Shown here: piece after piece, positions 29,764 through 37,412 of the stretch
Position numbering within the stretch: the stretch's first letter is position 1
How the letters are laid out: each line of letters opens with the position of its first letter
DNA from: Trebonia sp963734665
GTDB taxonomy: Bacteria; Actinomycetota; Actinomycetes; Streptosporangiales; Streptosporangiaceae
NCBI GenBank assembly: GCA_963734665.1
Contig: CAVTIR010000005.1
Location: 186,001 to 250,000, forward strand
Length of the DNA: 64,000 nt
Reading direction: 5' to 3'
Program-made: the position numbers and the translations under genes
Notes under the pieces: generated by a model
The model's input: the letters and a program-made list of their open reading frames with translations, nothing else
Told to the model about the DNA's origin: nothing
Databases searched by the model: none

Positions 29764-32370
29764 GTGCGCCTACGACTACCGGCCGTGCTCGCGCGAGGAG
29801 GCGACCCGCAGCAGGGGACGTCCTCGCGTGAGACCTTGGCCAGCGCGCTTCGCGAGGCAGCCGGGGAAACTGAGACCGACAACGAGAAACACGAACTCGT
29901 TCGGGATGATCAAAAACCTGAGCAGACGGGACGATTCGGCCGCGCGCGGACCGGCGCCGGGGGAGTCGTTGCTGTTGACTCCGGGGTTGCCGCGCGGGGT
30001 GGGCGGCTGGCGCGCAGTGCTTCCCGCGCTCGCCTCCGGGCGCTCGGGACCCCTGTCCTTCCCTCGTCAATCAGTCGCTCGTCCCTCGCTCCCTCGCTCC
30101 TCAGCCCAGGACAGGGGCGCGCCCTTCGGCTGGCGCGGCGGTGGTCGTGGCTGCCTGGGTGGGTCTTCGCGGCGGTGACGCTGGCGCCGGCGCTGCTCGC
30201 GGTGGCGTGGCTGGTGCCGGGGATCGGGATGCTGCTCCCGGGGCGGCTGTTGCCGGTGCCAATGGTGATCATCTTCGTGCCGCTCGCGGTCGCACTGTGT
30301 TACTTCGCGACGCGGCGGTTGCCGGCGGGCTGGCCGCGGTTTGGTGATACTCGAGGGGTGCCGGTTGTCGCGCTGCTCCTGATGGTCGCGATTGCGGCCG
30401 GGTTCGGGCTGTGGCAGGCGTACTTCCGCTCTGAGCAAGTCTTCGTGGTCAGCGATCCCGGCGTCTACCTGCAGTACGGGTACTGGATCGCGGGGCACGG
30501 GACGGCGCGGATCCCGGAGTCGGCCACAGCGTTCGGCAGCACAGCGTTCGGCGGTTCTGTCGGGCTGGACTACGCGGCTACGGGGTTCAGCGTGTCGGGT
30601 GCGTCGATCACGCCGGCGTTTCTGCCGGGATTGCCGCTCATGCTGGCCGGCGGGACGTGGCTCGGGGGGCTCGGTGGCGCGCTGCTGATGCCCGCGGTCC
30701 TAGGCGGGTGCGCCGTGCTGTCGTTCGCGGGGCTCGTGGGACGGCTGTGCGGAGCGTGGTGGGCGGTGGTCGCGGAACTGGTGCTCGCGGTGTGCCTGCC
30801 CGAGGTGTACGTGGCGCGGGCACCCTTCAGTGAGCCGCTAGTGCAGGTGCTGCTGTTCGGCGGACTGTGCATGTGCACTGACTCGCTGGTGCCGCCGCGT
30901 ATTGCCGGTGGGCGCGGGCTGGCGCTAGCCGGGTTGGGCGGGCTCGCGCTCGGGCTGACCGTGCTGGCCTCTATCGGGTCACTCGGCATACTGCTGCCCG
31001 CGTTTCCCCTGCTCGCGATGCTGTTCGTGGCGCGGCGGCCGCAGGCAGCGCCGTTTGGGCTTGGGCTTTTCTGCGGCATCGGGATCGGGTTGGCAGCTGG
31101 GCTGGTACTCGCCCGGTCCTACCTGTCGACCCTGTCGACGCAGCTGCACCTGATCGGGCTGAGCGTGGTCGGCTTCGGCGTGCTGACGGCGCTGTTGGCG
31201 CCGCTGGCGTTCCCCGGCTCGCGGTCGTGGGTCCGGCGGGTGTGTGCTTTTCGGATTCACCTCAAGTGGTTCAAGGGACAGACGGGCGTCCTGCCGTCGC
31301 TTGGGTTCTTGCTTGCCGGGCTGGCCCTTGTGCTGCCGGTAGTCGTGTTTGCCGGGCTGGCCGCCCGACCGTACTTGCAGACTGTTCGGGGACAGACCGA
31401 CCCGTCGATGATCAGGGCGGTCGCGGCGCTGCAGCGCCTGGAGCGGCTGCCGGTCGACGGGTTGCGCCAGTACAACGAGTCGAGCCTCTACTGGGTGTTC
31501 TGGTACCTCGGAGTACCTGCGGTGCTGCTGGCCTGCGCGGGGGCGGCGGTGCTTGGGCGGCGGTTGGTGCGGACCGTGCTCTCTTCCGATGCTTCCGTTT
31601 CTTTCGTGGCTGCTTTGCGGCTGTGGGGGCTGCCGTTCCTCCTTGTCGCGTGGTCGGTGGTGACGGTCCTGTGGGACCCGTCCGCGGTGCCGTGGCAGCC
31701 TCTTGGGTCGCATCGGCTGGTGCCGGTGGTACTGCCGGGGCTTCTGCTGCTCGCGGTGTGGGTGTCGTCGCGGCTGACGTCCTGGGCCTCGGTGCTCGGT
31801 GCCCCCCGCACGGTCGTCGCCCTGGTCGGGATCTGCTGCGTGCTGGCTCTCGCGATACCGGCGCTGGTGACGACGCTGAATCCGGGGTTGGCCGCTAAGC
31901 CATCGGTGGGACGGTACTCGGCGCAAGTGTCGAAGCTGGTGAGCCGGGTGCGGCTGCGGGGCGTGGGTGCTTCTGCCACGTACGGCGGCTCGGTCTCCGC
32001 TGCTTCGGCACTATGTGCCTCGATCGGGCCGTCGGCGAGCGTCCTGTTCGTGGACGCGGCGACGGCGGCGTCGTTCGCGCCGGTCGTCCGGGTGCTCTGC
32101 GACCAGCCGGCCGCGCTGGTGGTCCTCGGGCCGTCGTCGTCTTCTGCGGCGGTGCTTGAGCAGGCCGTGCAATCGATCGAGCAGGTCGACCGGCGCCCGG
32201 TACTGCTGGGCCCGACACAGTTGTCGGTGTCACTGTTGGGGGCCACATCCAGGCAGGTGGTCTCGCTCCAGACATCCGGAGACGCCGAGGTCCTCACCGG
32301 CCCCCCGGCCGGCACCTGGCCGGTCACGTACTCGCTATGGCTGGCCGTGCCTGCCGGCACCGGGTCCTAG
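29764..32370 (+). CDS. Large multi-pass membrane protein, GT39-like
   Basis: Protein of up to 868 residues. Roughly the first 128 residues are low-complexity and hydrophilic; about a dozen membrane helices follow, then a soluble C-terminal domain of about 160 residues. The first extracytoplasmic loop contains FVVSDPGVYLQYGYWIAGHG, resembling the Asp-containing loop of GT-C (GT39/ArnT) transferases that use polyprenyl-phosphate sugars. GTG 29764 lies 6 nt after TAGGCT (29752-29757), a good leaderless promoter, but the composition of the first 370 bp is odd and a later start cannot be ruled out. The CGAACTCGTTCGGGAT motif lies in this part at 29892. Confidence 0.6.
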   Translation: MRLRLPAVLARGGDPQQGTSSRETLASALREAAGETETDNEKHELVRDDQKPEQTGRFGRARTGAGGVVAVDSGVAARGGRLARSASRARLRALGTPVLPSSISRSSLAPSLLSPGQGRALRLARRWSWLPGWVFAAVTLAPALLAVAWLVPGIGMLLPGRLLPVPMVIIFVPLAVALCYFATRRLPAGWPRFGDTRGVPVVALLLMVAIAAGFGLWQAYFRSEQVFVVSDPGVYLQYGYWIAGHGTARIPESATAFGSTAFGGSVGLDYAATGFSVSGASITPAFLPGLPLMLAGGTWLGGLGGALLMPAVLGGCAVLSFAGLVGRLCGAWWAVVAELVLAVCLPEVYVARAPFSEPLVQVLLFGGLCMCTDSLVPPRIAGGRGLALAGLGGLALGLTVLASIGSLGILLPAFPLLAMLFVARRPQAAPFGLGLFCGIGIGLAAGLVLARSYLSTLSTQLHLIGLSVVGFGVLTALLAPLAFPGSRSWVRRVCAFRIHLKWFKGQTGVLPSLGFLLAGLALVLPVVVFAGLAARPYLQTVRGQTDPSMIRAVAALQRLERLPVDGLRQYNESSLYWVFWYLGVPAVLLACAGAAVLGRRLVRTVLSSDASVSFVAALRLWGLPFLLVAWSVVTVLWDPSAVPWQPLGSHRLVPVVLPGLLLLAVWVSSRLTSWASVLGAPRTVVALVGICCVLALAIPALVTTLNPGLAAKPSVGRYSAQVSKLVSRVRLRGVGASATYGGSVSAASALCASIGPSASVLFVDAATAASFAPVVRVLCDQPAALVVLGPSSSSAAVLEQAVQSIEQVDRRPVLLGPTQLSVSLLGATSRQVVSLQTSGDAEVLTGPPAGTWPVTYSLWLAVPAGTGS
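29892..29907. repeat. Dispersed CGAACTCGTTCGGGAT motif, copy 1
   Basis: A 16-bp palindromic word also found at 52784-52801 and, inverted with one change, at 51711-51728. Here it falls in the 5' part of a long reading frame. Confidence 0.6.
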
Positions 32371-32464
32371 CGGCTGTCCACCTCTAACAGACGTGGGTCC
32401 CGTCAGCCGCTTCCGTCGCCGATTTGCTTTCCGATGCCGCGAGTTCATATAGTAAAGACATCAC

Positions 32465-32541
32465 CGCGGGGTGGAGCAGTTCGGTAGCTCGCTGGGCTCA
32501 TAACCCAGAGGTCGTAGGTTCAAATCCTACCCCCGCTACCA
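32465..32541 (+). tRNA. tRNA-fMet(CAU), initiator, with encoded CCA
   Basis: A 77-nt cloverleaf. The acceptor CGCGGGG / CCCCGCT has a mismatched first pair, a hallmark of bacterial initiators; D-arm GAGCAG...AGCTC; anticodon stem with GGG/CCC pairs around CTCATAA (anticodon CAT); T-loop GTTCAAAT; and an encoded ACCA end. A strong hairpin terminator follows. Three further copies of its 3' part downstream show that it serves as an integration target. Confidence 0.95.
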
Positions 32542-32546
32542 AGGTC

Positions 32547-32578
32547 AGAGGCCGGATCCGAACGAGGATCCGGCCTCT
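32547..32578 (+). terminator. Terminator of tRNA-fMet
   Basis: AGAGGCCGGATCC-N6-GGATCCGGCCTCT is a perfect 13-bp stem followed by TGCTTGTT. The same hairpin, with one changed loop and arm base, follows the tRNA fragment at 37156, and a diverged copy follows the fragment at 40950, so it was included in the duplicated junction. Confidence 0.85.
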
Positions 32579-32733
32579 TGCTTGTTCCATGCGCCCAGCG
32601 ATGTCCGGTTGCCTTTGGCAGTGAAAGTTCAATGGTGACCAGGTAGCGGCACTTGGCTCCCGGGGCGACACCCCGTGGAGCGGGTGAAGGGCCATGGCGA
32701 TTGCGTTTACGGCGGCGCGGGCATTTCGCAGGT

Positions 32734-33041
32734 GTGGAGATCGAGGACGTCGAGCGCCTGATCGGAGGACTGGACGGCGCGCGCCGCATTACGCGGGAGG
32801 GCTGGCGCAGTGGCGGTACCACGGCAGGCTGGTCGCCCGGCAGCTCGGCGACGCGCACCTGGTGATCCGGGCCAGCTTCGATATCCGTGACCTGATGCGG
32901 AGGCAGTTCCCGGGCACATTCAGCGTGCCGGGTCGCTACGCCAAGCACATGATGATCGTCGCGGACTTCCTTGCGGGGGACGCAGGCGCCATTGAAGAAG
33001 CTCTTGAAGCAGCGTGGCGCCTTCAGCGGGACGGCAGCTGA
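32734..33041 (+). pseudogene. MmcQ/YjbR-like protein, frameshifted
   Basis: The start (from GTG 32734) reads VEIEDVERLIGGLDGARRITREG and then loses frame; QWRYHGRLVARQLGDAHLVIRA, FPGTFSVPGRYAKHMMIV and IEEALEAAWRLQ continue in the -1 frame to 33041. Together they follow the MmcQ/YjbR family (CyaY-like fold, predicted DNA-binding). Adding one G to the GAGGGCTGG run near 32800 restores a single frame of about 103 residues. The change lies in a G homopolymer, so a sequencing error is as likely as decay. It is the first gene after the tRNA junction. Confidence 0.65.
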
Positions 33042-33078
33042 TCGTGCTCTGCGGCTCCGGGGTCACGGGCGGCCGGAC

Positions 33079-33456
33079 TCAAGGCTCTTCGGTAATAGGC
33101 GGTGCCCATGGTGGTCGCCTGATCAGGCAGAACGGGTGACCTGCGGGGTCGGCGTACACGTCTTGGCCGTCGAGCCTTACCGCGCCCAGTTCCAGTACCC
33201 GGGCGCCTGCGGCGGGCGGGTCTTCGACCATGACATCTAGGTGGGCCTGCTGCGGTACCGCGGGGTCGGGCCAGGTCGGGGGCTGATGATCCGGTGACCG
33301 CTGGAATGCAAGTCCTGATGACCGCTCGCTTTCGGCGACGACAACCCAGTCGCTATCGCGGTACGTCACCGGCAGTCCCAGCAGCGCCGAGTAGAACGCG
33401 GCTAGGGCTTCAGGGGCCGGGCAGTCCAGGACGACGTGGTGCATTCGTCCGATCAC
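33079..33456 (-). CDS. VOC-family (glyoxalase-like) protein
   Basis: Protein of about 125 residues in the vicinal-oxygen-chelate fold: MHHVVLDCPAPEALAAFYSALLGLPVTYRD at the start, then HLDVMVEDPPAAGARVLELGAV and YADPAGHPFCLIRRP at the end. Members are glyoxalases, dioxygenases or antibiotic-binding resistance proteins; no specific reaction is supported. GTG 33456 is chosen because AAAGGA lies 7 nt upstream. It starts 16 bp after the AlbA_2 gene on the same strand, so the two are probably one transcript. Confidence 0.82.
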   Translation of the reverse strand: MIGRMHHVVLDCPAPEALAAFYSALLGLPVTYRDSDWVVVAESERSSGLAFQRSPDHQPPTWPDPAVPQQAHLDVMVEDPPAAGARVLELGAVRLDGQDVYADPAGHPFCLIRRPPWAPPITEEP

Positions 33457-33472
33457 GATGGCATCCTTTGCG

Positions 33473-35233
33473 TTACTTCCTGTCGGGCTTATCCTTCGGG
33501 AACAGTGCTTCCTGGCGCGCACGTCGGTATCGCGCGCTCTTGCTGCGGGGCCCGTTCCCGACGAGGTTGACGGTGCCCTCTTCCCGCATGATGGTCAGCC
33601 AACGTCGCACTGTCTGTTCGCTAAGGCCGGTCTGTATCGCTAGTTCGGCTCGTGAGAGCGTGTCGTCGGCCAGAGCGGCAAGCAGCGCCGGACGGCGGTC
33701 TGCGCGCGGTGCTATTGCGCTTGTGCGGGAGGCCGGGCGCGGTGAAAGCCTGTACTGTGCCCAGCGTCTGGTTCCGGTCTGGGCGACGAGTTCGCGGGCG
33801 ACGAGATCCTGGAGCTCGGCGGTTGCCACGCGTGAGTCAACGCCGGTCGCGGCCCGGTAGGCGCGGTTGTCCAGCACATCTTCCTCGCGGAGGATCGCCA
33901 GTGCCACGAACTGGCTGTCGGTGAGACCCTTCTCGCCGAGGCCGGTGATCCACCGAAGGGTTTCTTCGGACAGCAGGGTGTGGTTCGGGAAGGTGACCAC
34001 GAAGGACGAAATGCGGTCCTCGAACCGGGGCGGGCTCATCCCTGCGCTCAGAAGCGCGTCGAGCATCGAGCGGATGCCGGAGCCGCGGTTCTCGCAAACG
34101 GTCCGCGTTTCGCCAGGCAGAGGGACGTCTTCAAGCAGCTTGATGAGCGTGGCGTTTCGGGCCGAGGAGATACCTTCCTCGCCGAGATTGTCGACCGTGA
34201 CCGGGCCGAACAGGCCGCCCGGGTTCTTGATGACCAGCCGGTCGGGGTACATCTCGACCTGGATCTGCGTGCCCCTTGCGCTGCCTGACAAATCCCGGTG
34301 CACCAGTGCGTTGACGACCGCTTCGCGCAGTGCGGTCTCGGGATACTCCCAGATGTCCTGCCGGCCTGCGCCGACTACAACCGCGCGGCGCGACATGTTT
34401 CTGCGGATGGCGGCCAGCGCGTCGCGGGCCATCACGGGGATCGGCCCTTCGAGGGCAACGTTATCCAGGAAGCGCTCGCCGGCGGCGGACTGCGCCCCTG
34501 TGACGGTCGGGTAGTGGACGAAGGTGAGCATCAGCTGCGGGAACTGCTCTTGAGGGTAGGAGCCGAGGGCCAGCAGGCCGGCGAGCGAGACTGCGTCTTT
34601 GCCGTCTTGTGCCGGCACCAGTACCTTGGCGCGGCGCAGGACGGCGAGGCGGTCGAGGTCCTGGAACGCGTACGGCCTGCTGGTGCGTAGCCGCGCGATC
34701 AGTGCATCAGTGCTCGCCTGGGCCAGGTCGCCAATTCCGCTGCCCGGTACTGCCTGCTCGTCATCTCGCGGCTGGCCTCGCGAGGACAGCATGACCTGGA
34801 CTTCGTAAGCCGACAGGCGCCGGTCTCCGTCGCTGACCCGGACGAAGCTGCCCTTGGTCATGCCCGCCCCGATGTAAAAGCATGGCCTCTGGCCCGGATC
34901 AAGCTCGGGGACCTCAGCGACCACAACCTGCTCGCCCTCGAACTGGTGAATCTGGATGAGCGGCCGTATCGCGGGCTCCATCTCCGACGAGCACATCGAA
35001 CCGAAGTCAGCAGCGAGCTTCGCCGGGTTCCGGAGGCCGACGGCCGCGAATCCCTGGCCTTCATCGAGCCCCAGGACGACTACACCTCCGCCGGTGTTAG
35101 AGAACGCGGACAGCGTGTCTCGAAGAGACTTGGGCAGTCCTCCGCTGCTGTTCTTCACCTCGACGTCGGCGATGTCCGCGCCGAGGGCGCGCAGGTTCGC
35201 AACGATCTCGGCTAGCTCGGAGTCAAGCACCAC
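33473..35233 (-). CDS. AlbA_2 (Schlafen-type) ATP-binding regulator
   Basis: Protein of 586 residues. An N-terminal AlbA_2 domain spans about 15-150 (VEVKNSSGGLPKSLRDTLSAFSN, TGGGVVVLGLDEGQG, KGSFVRVSDGDRRLSAYEV). A GHKL-type ATPase (HATPase_c_4) spans about 295-400 (ETALREAVVNALVHRDL, LVIKNPGGLFGPV). C-terminal winged-helix segments follow (RAELAIQTGLSEQTVRRWL). Such proteins are often found in mobile islands and near phage-defence genes, and are thought to be transcription regulators or nucleic-acid-binding switches; the role is not established. GTG 35233 or 35230 follows GAGGAG. Phased direct repeats at 35265-35288 overlap its promoter zone. Confidence 0.8.
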   Translation of the reverse strand: MVLDSELAEIVANLRALGADIADVEVKNSSGGLPKSLRDTLSAFSNTGGGVVVLGLDEGQGFAAVGLRNPAKLAADFGSMCSSEMEPAIRPLIQIHQFEGEQVVVAEVPELDPGQRPCFYIGAGMTKGSFVRVSDGDRRLSAYEVQVMLSSRGQPRDDEQAVPGSGIGDLAQASTDALIARLRTSRPYAFQDLDRLAVLRRAKVLVPAQDGKDAVSLAGLLALGSYPQEQFPQLMLTFVHYPTVTGAQSAAGERFLDNVALEGPIPVMARDALAAIRRNMSRRAVVVGAGRQDIWEYPETALREAVVNALVHRDLSGSARGTQIQVEMYPDRLVIKNPGGLFGPVTVDNLGEEGISSARNATLIKLLEDVPLPGETRTVCENRGSGIRSMLDALLSAGMSPPRFEDRISSFVVTFPNHTLLSEETLRWITGLGEKGLTDSQFVALAILREEDVLDNRAYRAATGVDSRVATAELQDLVARELVAQTGTRRWAQYRLSPRPASRTSAIAPRADRRPALLAALADDTLSRAELAIQTGLSEQTVRRWLTIMREEGTVNLVGNGPRSKSARYRRARQEALFPKDKPDRK

Positions 35234-35264
35234 AGCTCCTCGGCTCGTCTCGTCATGCCAACTA

Positions 35265-35288
35265 CATGATAGTTAGCATGATAGTTAG
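35265..35288. promoter_or_regulatory. Direct repeats upstream of the AlbA_2 gene
   Basis: CATGATAGTTAG is repeated exactly twice head to tail (35265-35276, 35277-35288) and followed by CATGACGG. This AT-rich 12-bp repeat, about 30 bp before the start codon, is a good candidate binding site for the gene's own winged-helix domain. Confidence 0.6.
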
Positions 35289-35350
35289 CATGACGGTCTC
35301 GCACGGGTTGTTGTAGTGGGGCGGAAGGATCCAGGCTTAGCCGCCGTATT

Positions 35351-35496
35351 TGTAAACCAGTCTGTAAACGAGATGCGGCGAGACAGGGTGAGGCGGAGGA
35401 GACGGGTAGGAACGAGGGCGGCCGAGACCGGGTTGTTTGCCAGGTCAGCCCGCACATCGGGGACCGGCCGAGACGGGGGAGACGGATGTCTGATGC
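35351..35496. other. Junction arm region 1
   Basis: TGTAAACCAG at 35351 and TGTAAACGAG at 35363 form a 12-bp-spaced direct repeat. GAGAC/GAGACG words follow (35381, 35402, 35425, 35471, 35480). The block precedes tRNA fragment 1 and has counterparts before fragments 2 and 3. Candidate arm-type integrase sites. Confidence 0.5.
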
Positions 35497-35551
35497 CTCA
35501 TAACCCAGAGGTCGTAGGTTCAAATCTGCCCCCCACTACCCCCGCTACCAG
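35497..35551 (+). repeat. tRNA-fMet 3' fragment 1 (candidate att site)
   Basis: 29 bp identical to the tRNA from CTCATAACCC to TTCAAAT, then a diverged CCCCCCACTACCCCCGCTACCA end that duplicates the acceptor sequence. It has no 5' half, so it is not a functional tRNA. It marks the right end of the first inserted segment. Confidence 0.8.
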
Positions 35552-35553
35552 GC

Positions 35554-35590
35554 AAAACGGCTCCCGGAGCATCGCTCCGGGAGCCGTTTT
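35554..35590 (+). terminator. Strong intrinsic terminator
   Basis: A perfect 17-bp stem (35554-35570 / 35574-35590) with an ATC loop, beginning AAAA and ending TTTT, hence functional in both directions. It directly follows tRNA fragment 1 and replaces the original tRNA terminator there. Confidence 0.85.
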
Positions 35591-35600
35591 CATGCCTGTG

Positions 35601-36089
35601 GTAACCAGAACGGTAACCAGCGGCCCGGTTTTCAGGCGGGGACGGCCGCGCCGGAGGTTCCCGCAGCCGCGGCATACCAGCGCATTACAGACCAGCGGAA
35701 GTAGCCGAGTCGACGCGGGTGGAACACCCGTCGTCGGCGAGCTGCACCGCCTCGACCGGCCGGGGGTCGTCGACAAACGACAAGCGGAGAGCAAGGGACG
35801 ATAAGGCCGCTACGCGGCTCATTTTCGAGGCCACGCGGCTCGTCGAGGTCCTGGCGCTCGTCGACGGCGGATAGACCCGTGTCGACGCGTCGCCAGGTGG
35901 CTAGAAAGTGTCCCGGCTGTCCCGGAACCTAGTCTGATCTGCGAAAACGTCTCGCGCTGGCCGGGACAGTCAGGCATGGGAAGTGTCCCGGCTGTCCCGT
36001 CCCTCTCTAACTCTCTGTCCCGGTGTAGGGGTGGCGGGAGAAGATCTGCTGCAACACTAGGCGGCGCGAATCCCGGCTAGTGTTGCAGC
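35601..36089. other. Repeat-rich non-coding segment, possible replication or transfer locus
   Basis: No gene is supported. Contents: a pair of GTAACCAG at 35601 and 35613; two copies of AAGTGTCCCGGCTGTCCCG at 35906 and 35981 with more CTGTCCCGG/CCGGGACAG words between and after; and a perfect 13-bp inverted repeat GCTGCAACACTAG (36048-36060) / CTAGTGTTGCAGC (36077-36089). Iterons next to a long inverted repeat resemble the origin region of integrative plasmids; this is inference, since no rep gene remains. Confidence 0.45.
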
Positions 36090-36156
36090 ACTCTTACCGG
36101 CCCCATGGCGAGCCTTTCGGTTCTGCTGGGTCGGCGGAGGTGCGAATCCGAGCGGG

Positions 36157-36933
36157 TCAGATCATGTCGACGTAGCCGTATACCCGGTTGAAGCGCAGGT
36201 CCGCGAGGTCCTGACGGCGGATCACCCAGTGAACCAGGCCGTGGTCAAGGTCCTCGACGTCCGGACCGCACTGCCAGGTGGCGAGGAGGACCCAATCGCC
36301 GTAGTCCGGATCTTTGTCGCGGGCCACTTGGACAGGATCCCAGTTGGCGGAGTTCGGGTGGCCACCGATCTGCAGCGTCCAGGACGGCCGCCAGCCCACC
36401 ACATGTGACCACGCGGCGGCCAGCTGGTCGAGCAGCGTGTAGTTGCCCTCCAGGTGTCCGTCTCCCTGGTCTTCGTAGCCGGACGGGCCTTTGGGCCACG
36501 ACAACTGGTGCCAGAGCGTGCGCAGCTGCTGCGGTTCGTACGCGTCGTGCCATGTCGTTTCGACGGGCCGCCTGGTCACCGGCGTACCGGCGGGGACGTA
36601 AATAACCCGGCCGGGCTGCACGCCGCTGTTTTCCACATCAGGGTCGGCGAAGAACAGCAACTGGCCGTCGGACGGAAGGGGCAGGTCGGTCGCGTTCAGG
36701 GGAAGGAGCGCGCAGTCGACGGCACCGACGAACTGCCCGTTCGGCTCGGGGGCGTCGCTCGGCAGCATCGGGTCGCCGCCCAGCTGGGCCACGAGCGGCC
36801 CTTCACCGTCCGGTGCCGCGTACACAGCTGGCCGGGCGGCGCGTATCCAGTACTCCACCTCGATGGACGGTAGGCTCCGGGATGCCGTTTCGGCACGGAA
36901 GCGGCTCACCAGGTCTGCGGTCTCGTCAGTCAC
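36157..36933 (-). CDS. DUF1963 (YwqG-like) protein
   Basis: Protein of about 258 residues. Seen: LVAQLGGDPMLPSDAPEP (family hallmark GG-x-P-x-LP), DLPLPSDGQLLFFADPD, WHQLSWPKGPSGYEDQ, LQIGGHPNSANWDPV and DYGDWVLLATWQ. DUF1963/YwqG proteins are cytosolic and of unknown function, often in contact-dependent toxin or immunity-like neighbourhoods. GTG 36933 is chosen; the reading frame extends upstream only through antisense tRNA-fragment sequence, which is not coding. It is the only gene between tRNA fragments 1 and 2. Confidence 0.8.
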   Translation of the reverse strand: MTDETADLVSRFRAETASRSLPSIEVEYWIRAARPAVYAAPDGEGPLVAQLGGDPMLPSDAPEPNGQFVGAVDCALLPLNATDLPLPSDGQLLFFADPDVENSGVQPGRVIYVPAGTPVTRRPVETTWHDAYEPQQLRTLWHQLSWPKGPSGYEDQGDGHLEGNYTLLDQLAAAWSHVVGWRPSWTLQIGGHPNSANWDPVQVARDKDPDYGDWVLLATWQCGPDVEDLDHGLVHWVIRRQDLADLRFNRVYGYVDMI

Positions 36934-37017
36934 GCGAAGAACGTAACGTAAGGCGGCCGCTCGTGCGGTCCAGTTGCCGCGCAGCCAAGCAAAATACCAC
37001 CAATGGGGCGGCCCGAC

Positions 37018-37155
37018 TGTAACCAGAACTGTAACTGAGACACGGTTGGACGGTGCCGAACGCATGAGACACGGTGAGACGGCCAGCGCTCCAGCGGCCC
37101 GCTCGCGTAGGACTTTTCGAGACGGTGAGCGAACGGTGAGACGTAGCCCGGAGAA
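37018..37155. other. Junction arm region 2
   Basis: TGTAACCAG at 37018 and TGTAACTGAG at 37030 (12-bp spacing), then GAGACACGG, GAGACGG and GAGACG words up to 37142. The arrangement is the same as before fragments 1 and 3; the distance from the second repeat to the tRNA fragment is 126 bp. Confidence 0.5.
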
Positions 37156-37245
37156 CTCATAACCCAGAGGTCGTAGGTTCAAATCCTACCCCCGCTACCA
37201 AGGTCAGAGGCCGGATCCGAATAAGGGTCCGGCCTCTTGCTTGTA
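37156..37245 (+). repeat. tRNA-fMet 3' fragment 2 plus terminator (candidate att site)
   Basis: 66 bp (37156-37221) identical to 32497-32562, covering the tRNA 3' half from the anticodon and the left arm of its terminator. After a few changed bases, the right arm GGTCCGGCCTCTTGCTTG also matches. This is the best-preserved junction and thus the most recent or the chromosomal-side att site. Confidence 0.9.
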
Positions 37246-37412
37246 GTTTGTGCACGTCATTTGCGCACAAGAATCCTGCAGGCCCATGGCGGTTCGTTGA
37301 CCGCTTCCGGTTTCACCTCAACGGGCTACCGACGGTCATAACCTCGTCGTGAACCCGCGCCGGCATCACCGTCATCCAACCGCGAGCGGCGCGGACACGG
37401 CCTTCATGCGGG

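Noticed and set aside
29204..30178. Plus-strand open frame of 324 codons opposite the HD gene
   Set aside because: It crosses the HD gene in antisense and the promoter of the next gene; composition is non-coding.
32498..32695. Minus-strand reading frame ending GVGFEPTTSGL across the tRNA
   Set aside because: This peptide is the antisense translation of the tRNA-fMet 3' half, a well-known false gene. The same applies to frames starting MNLRPLGYE at 35212-35523 and 37182, and to 35498-35794.
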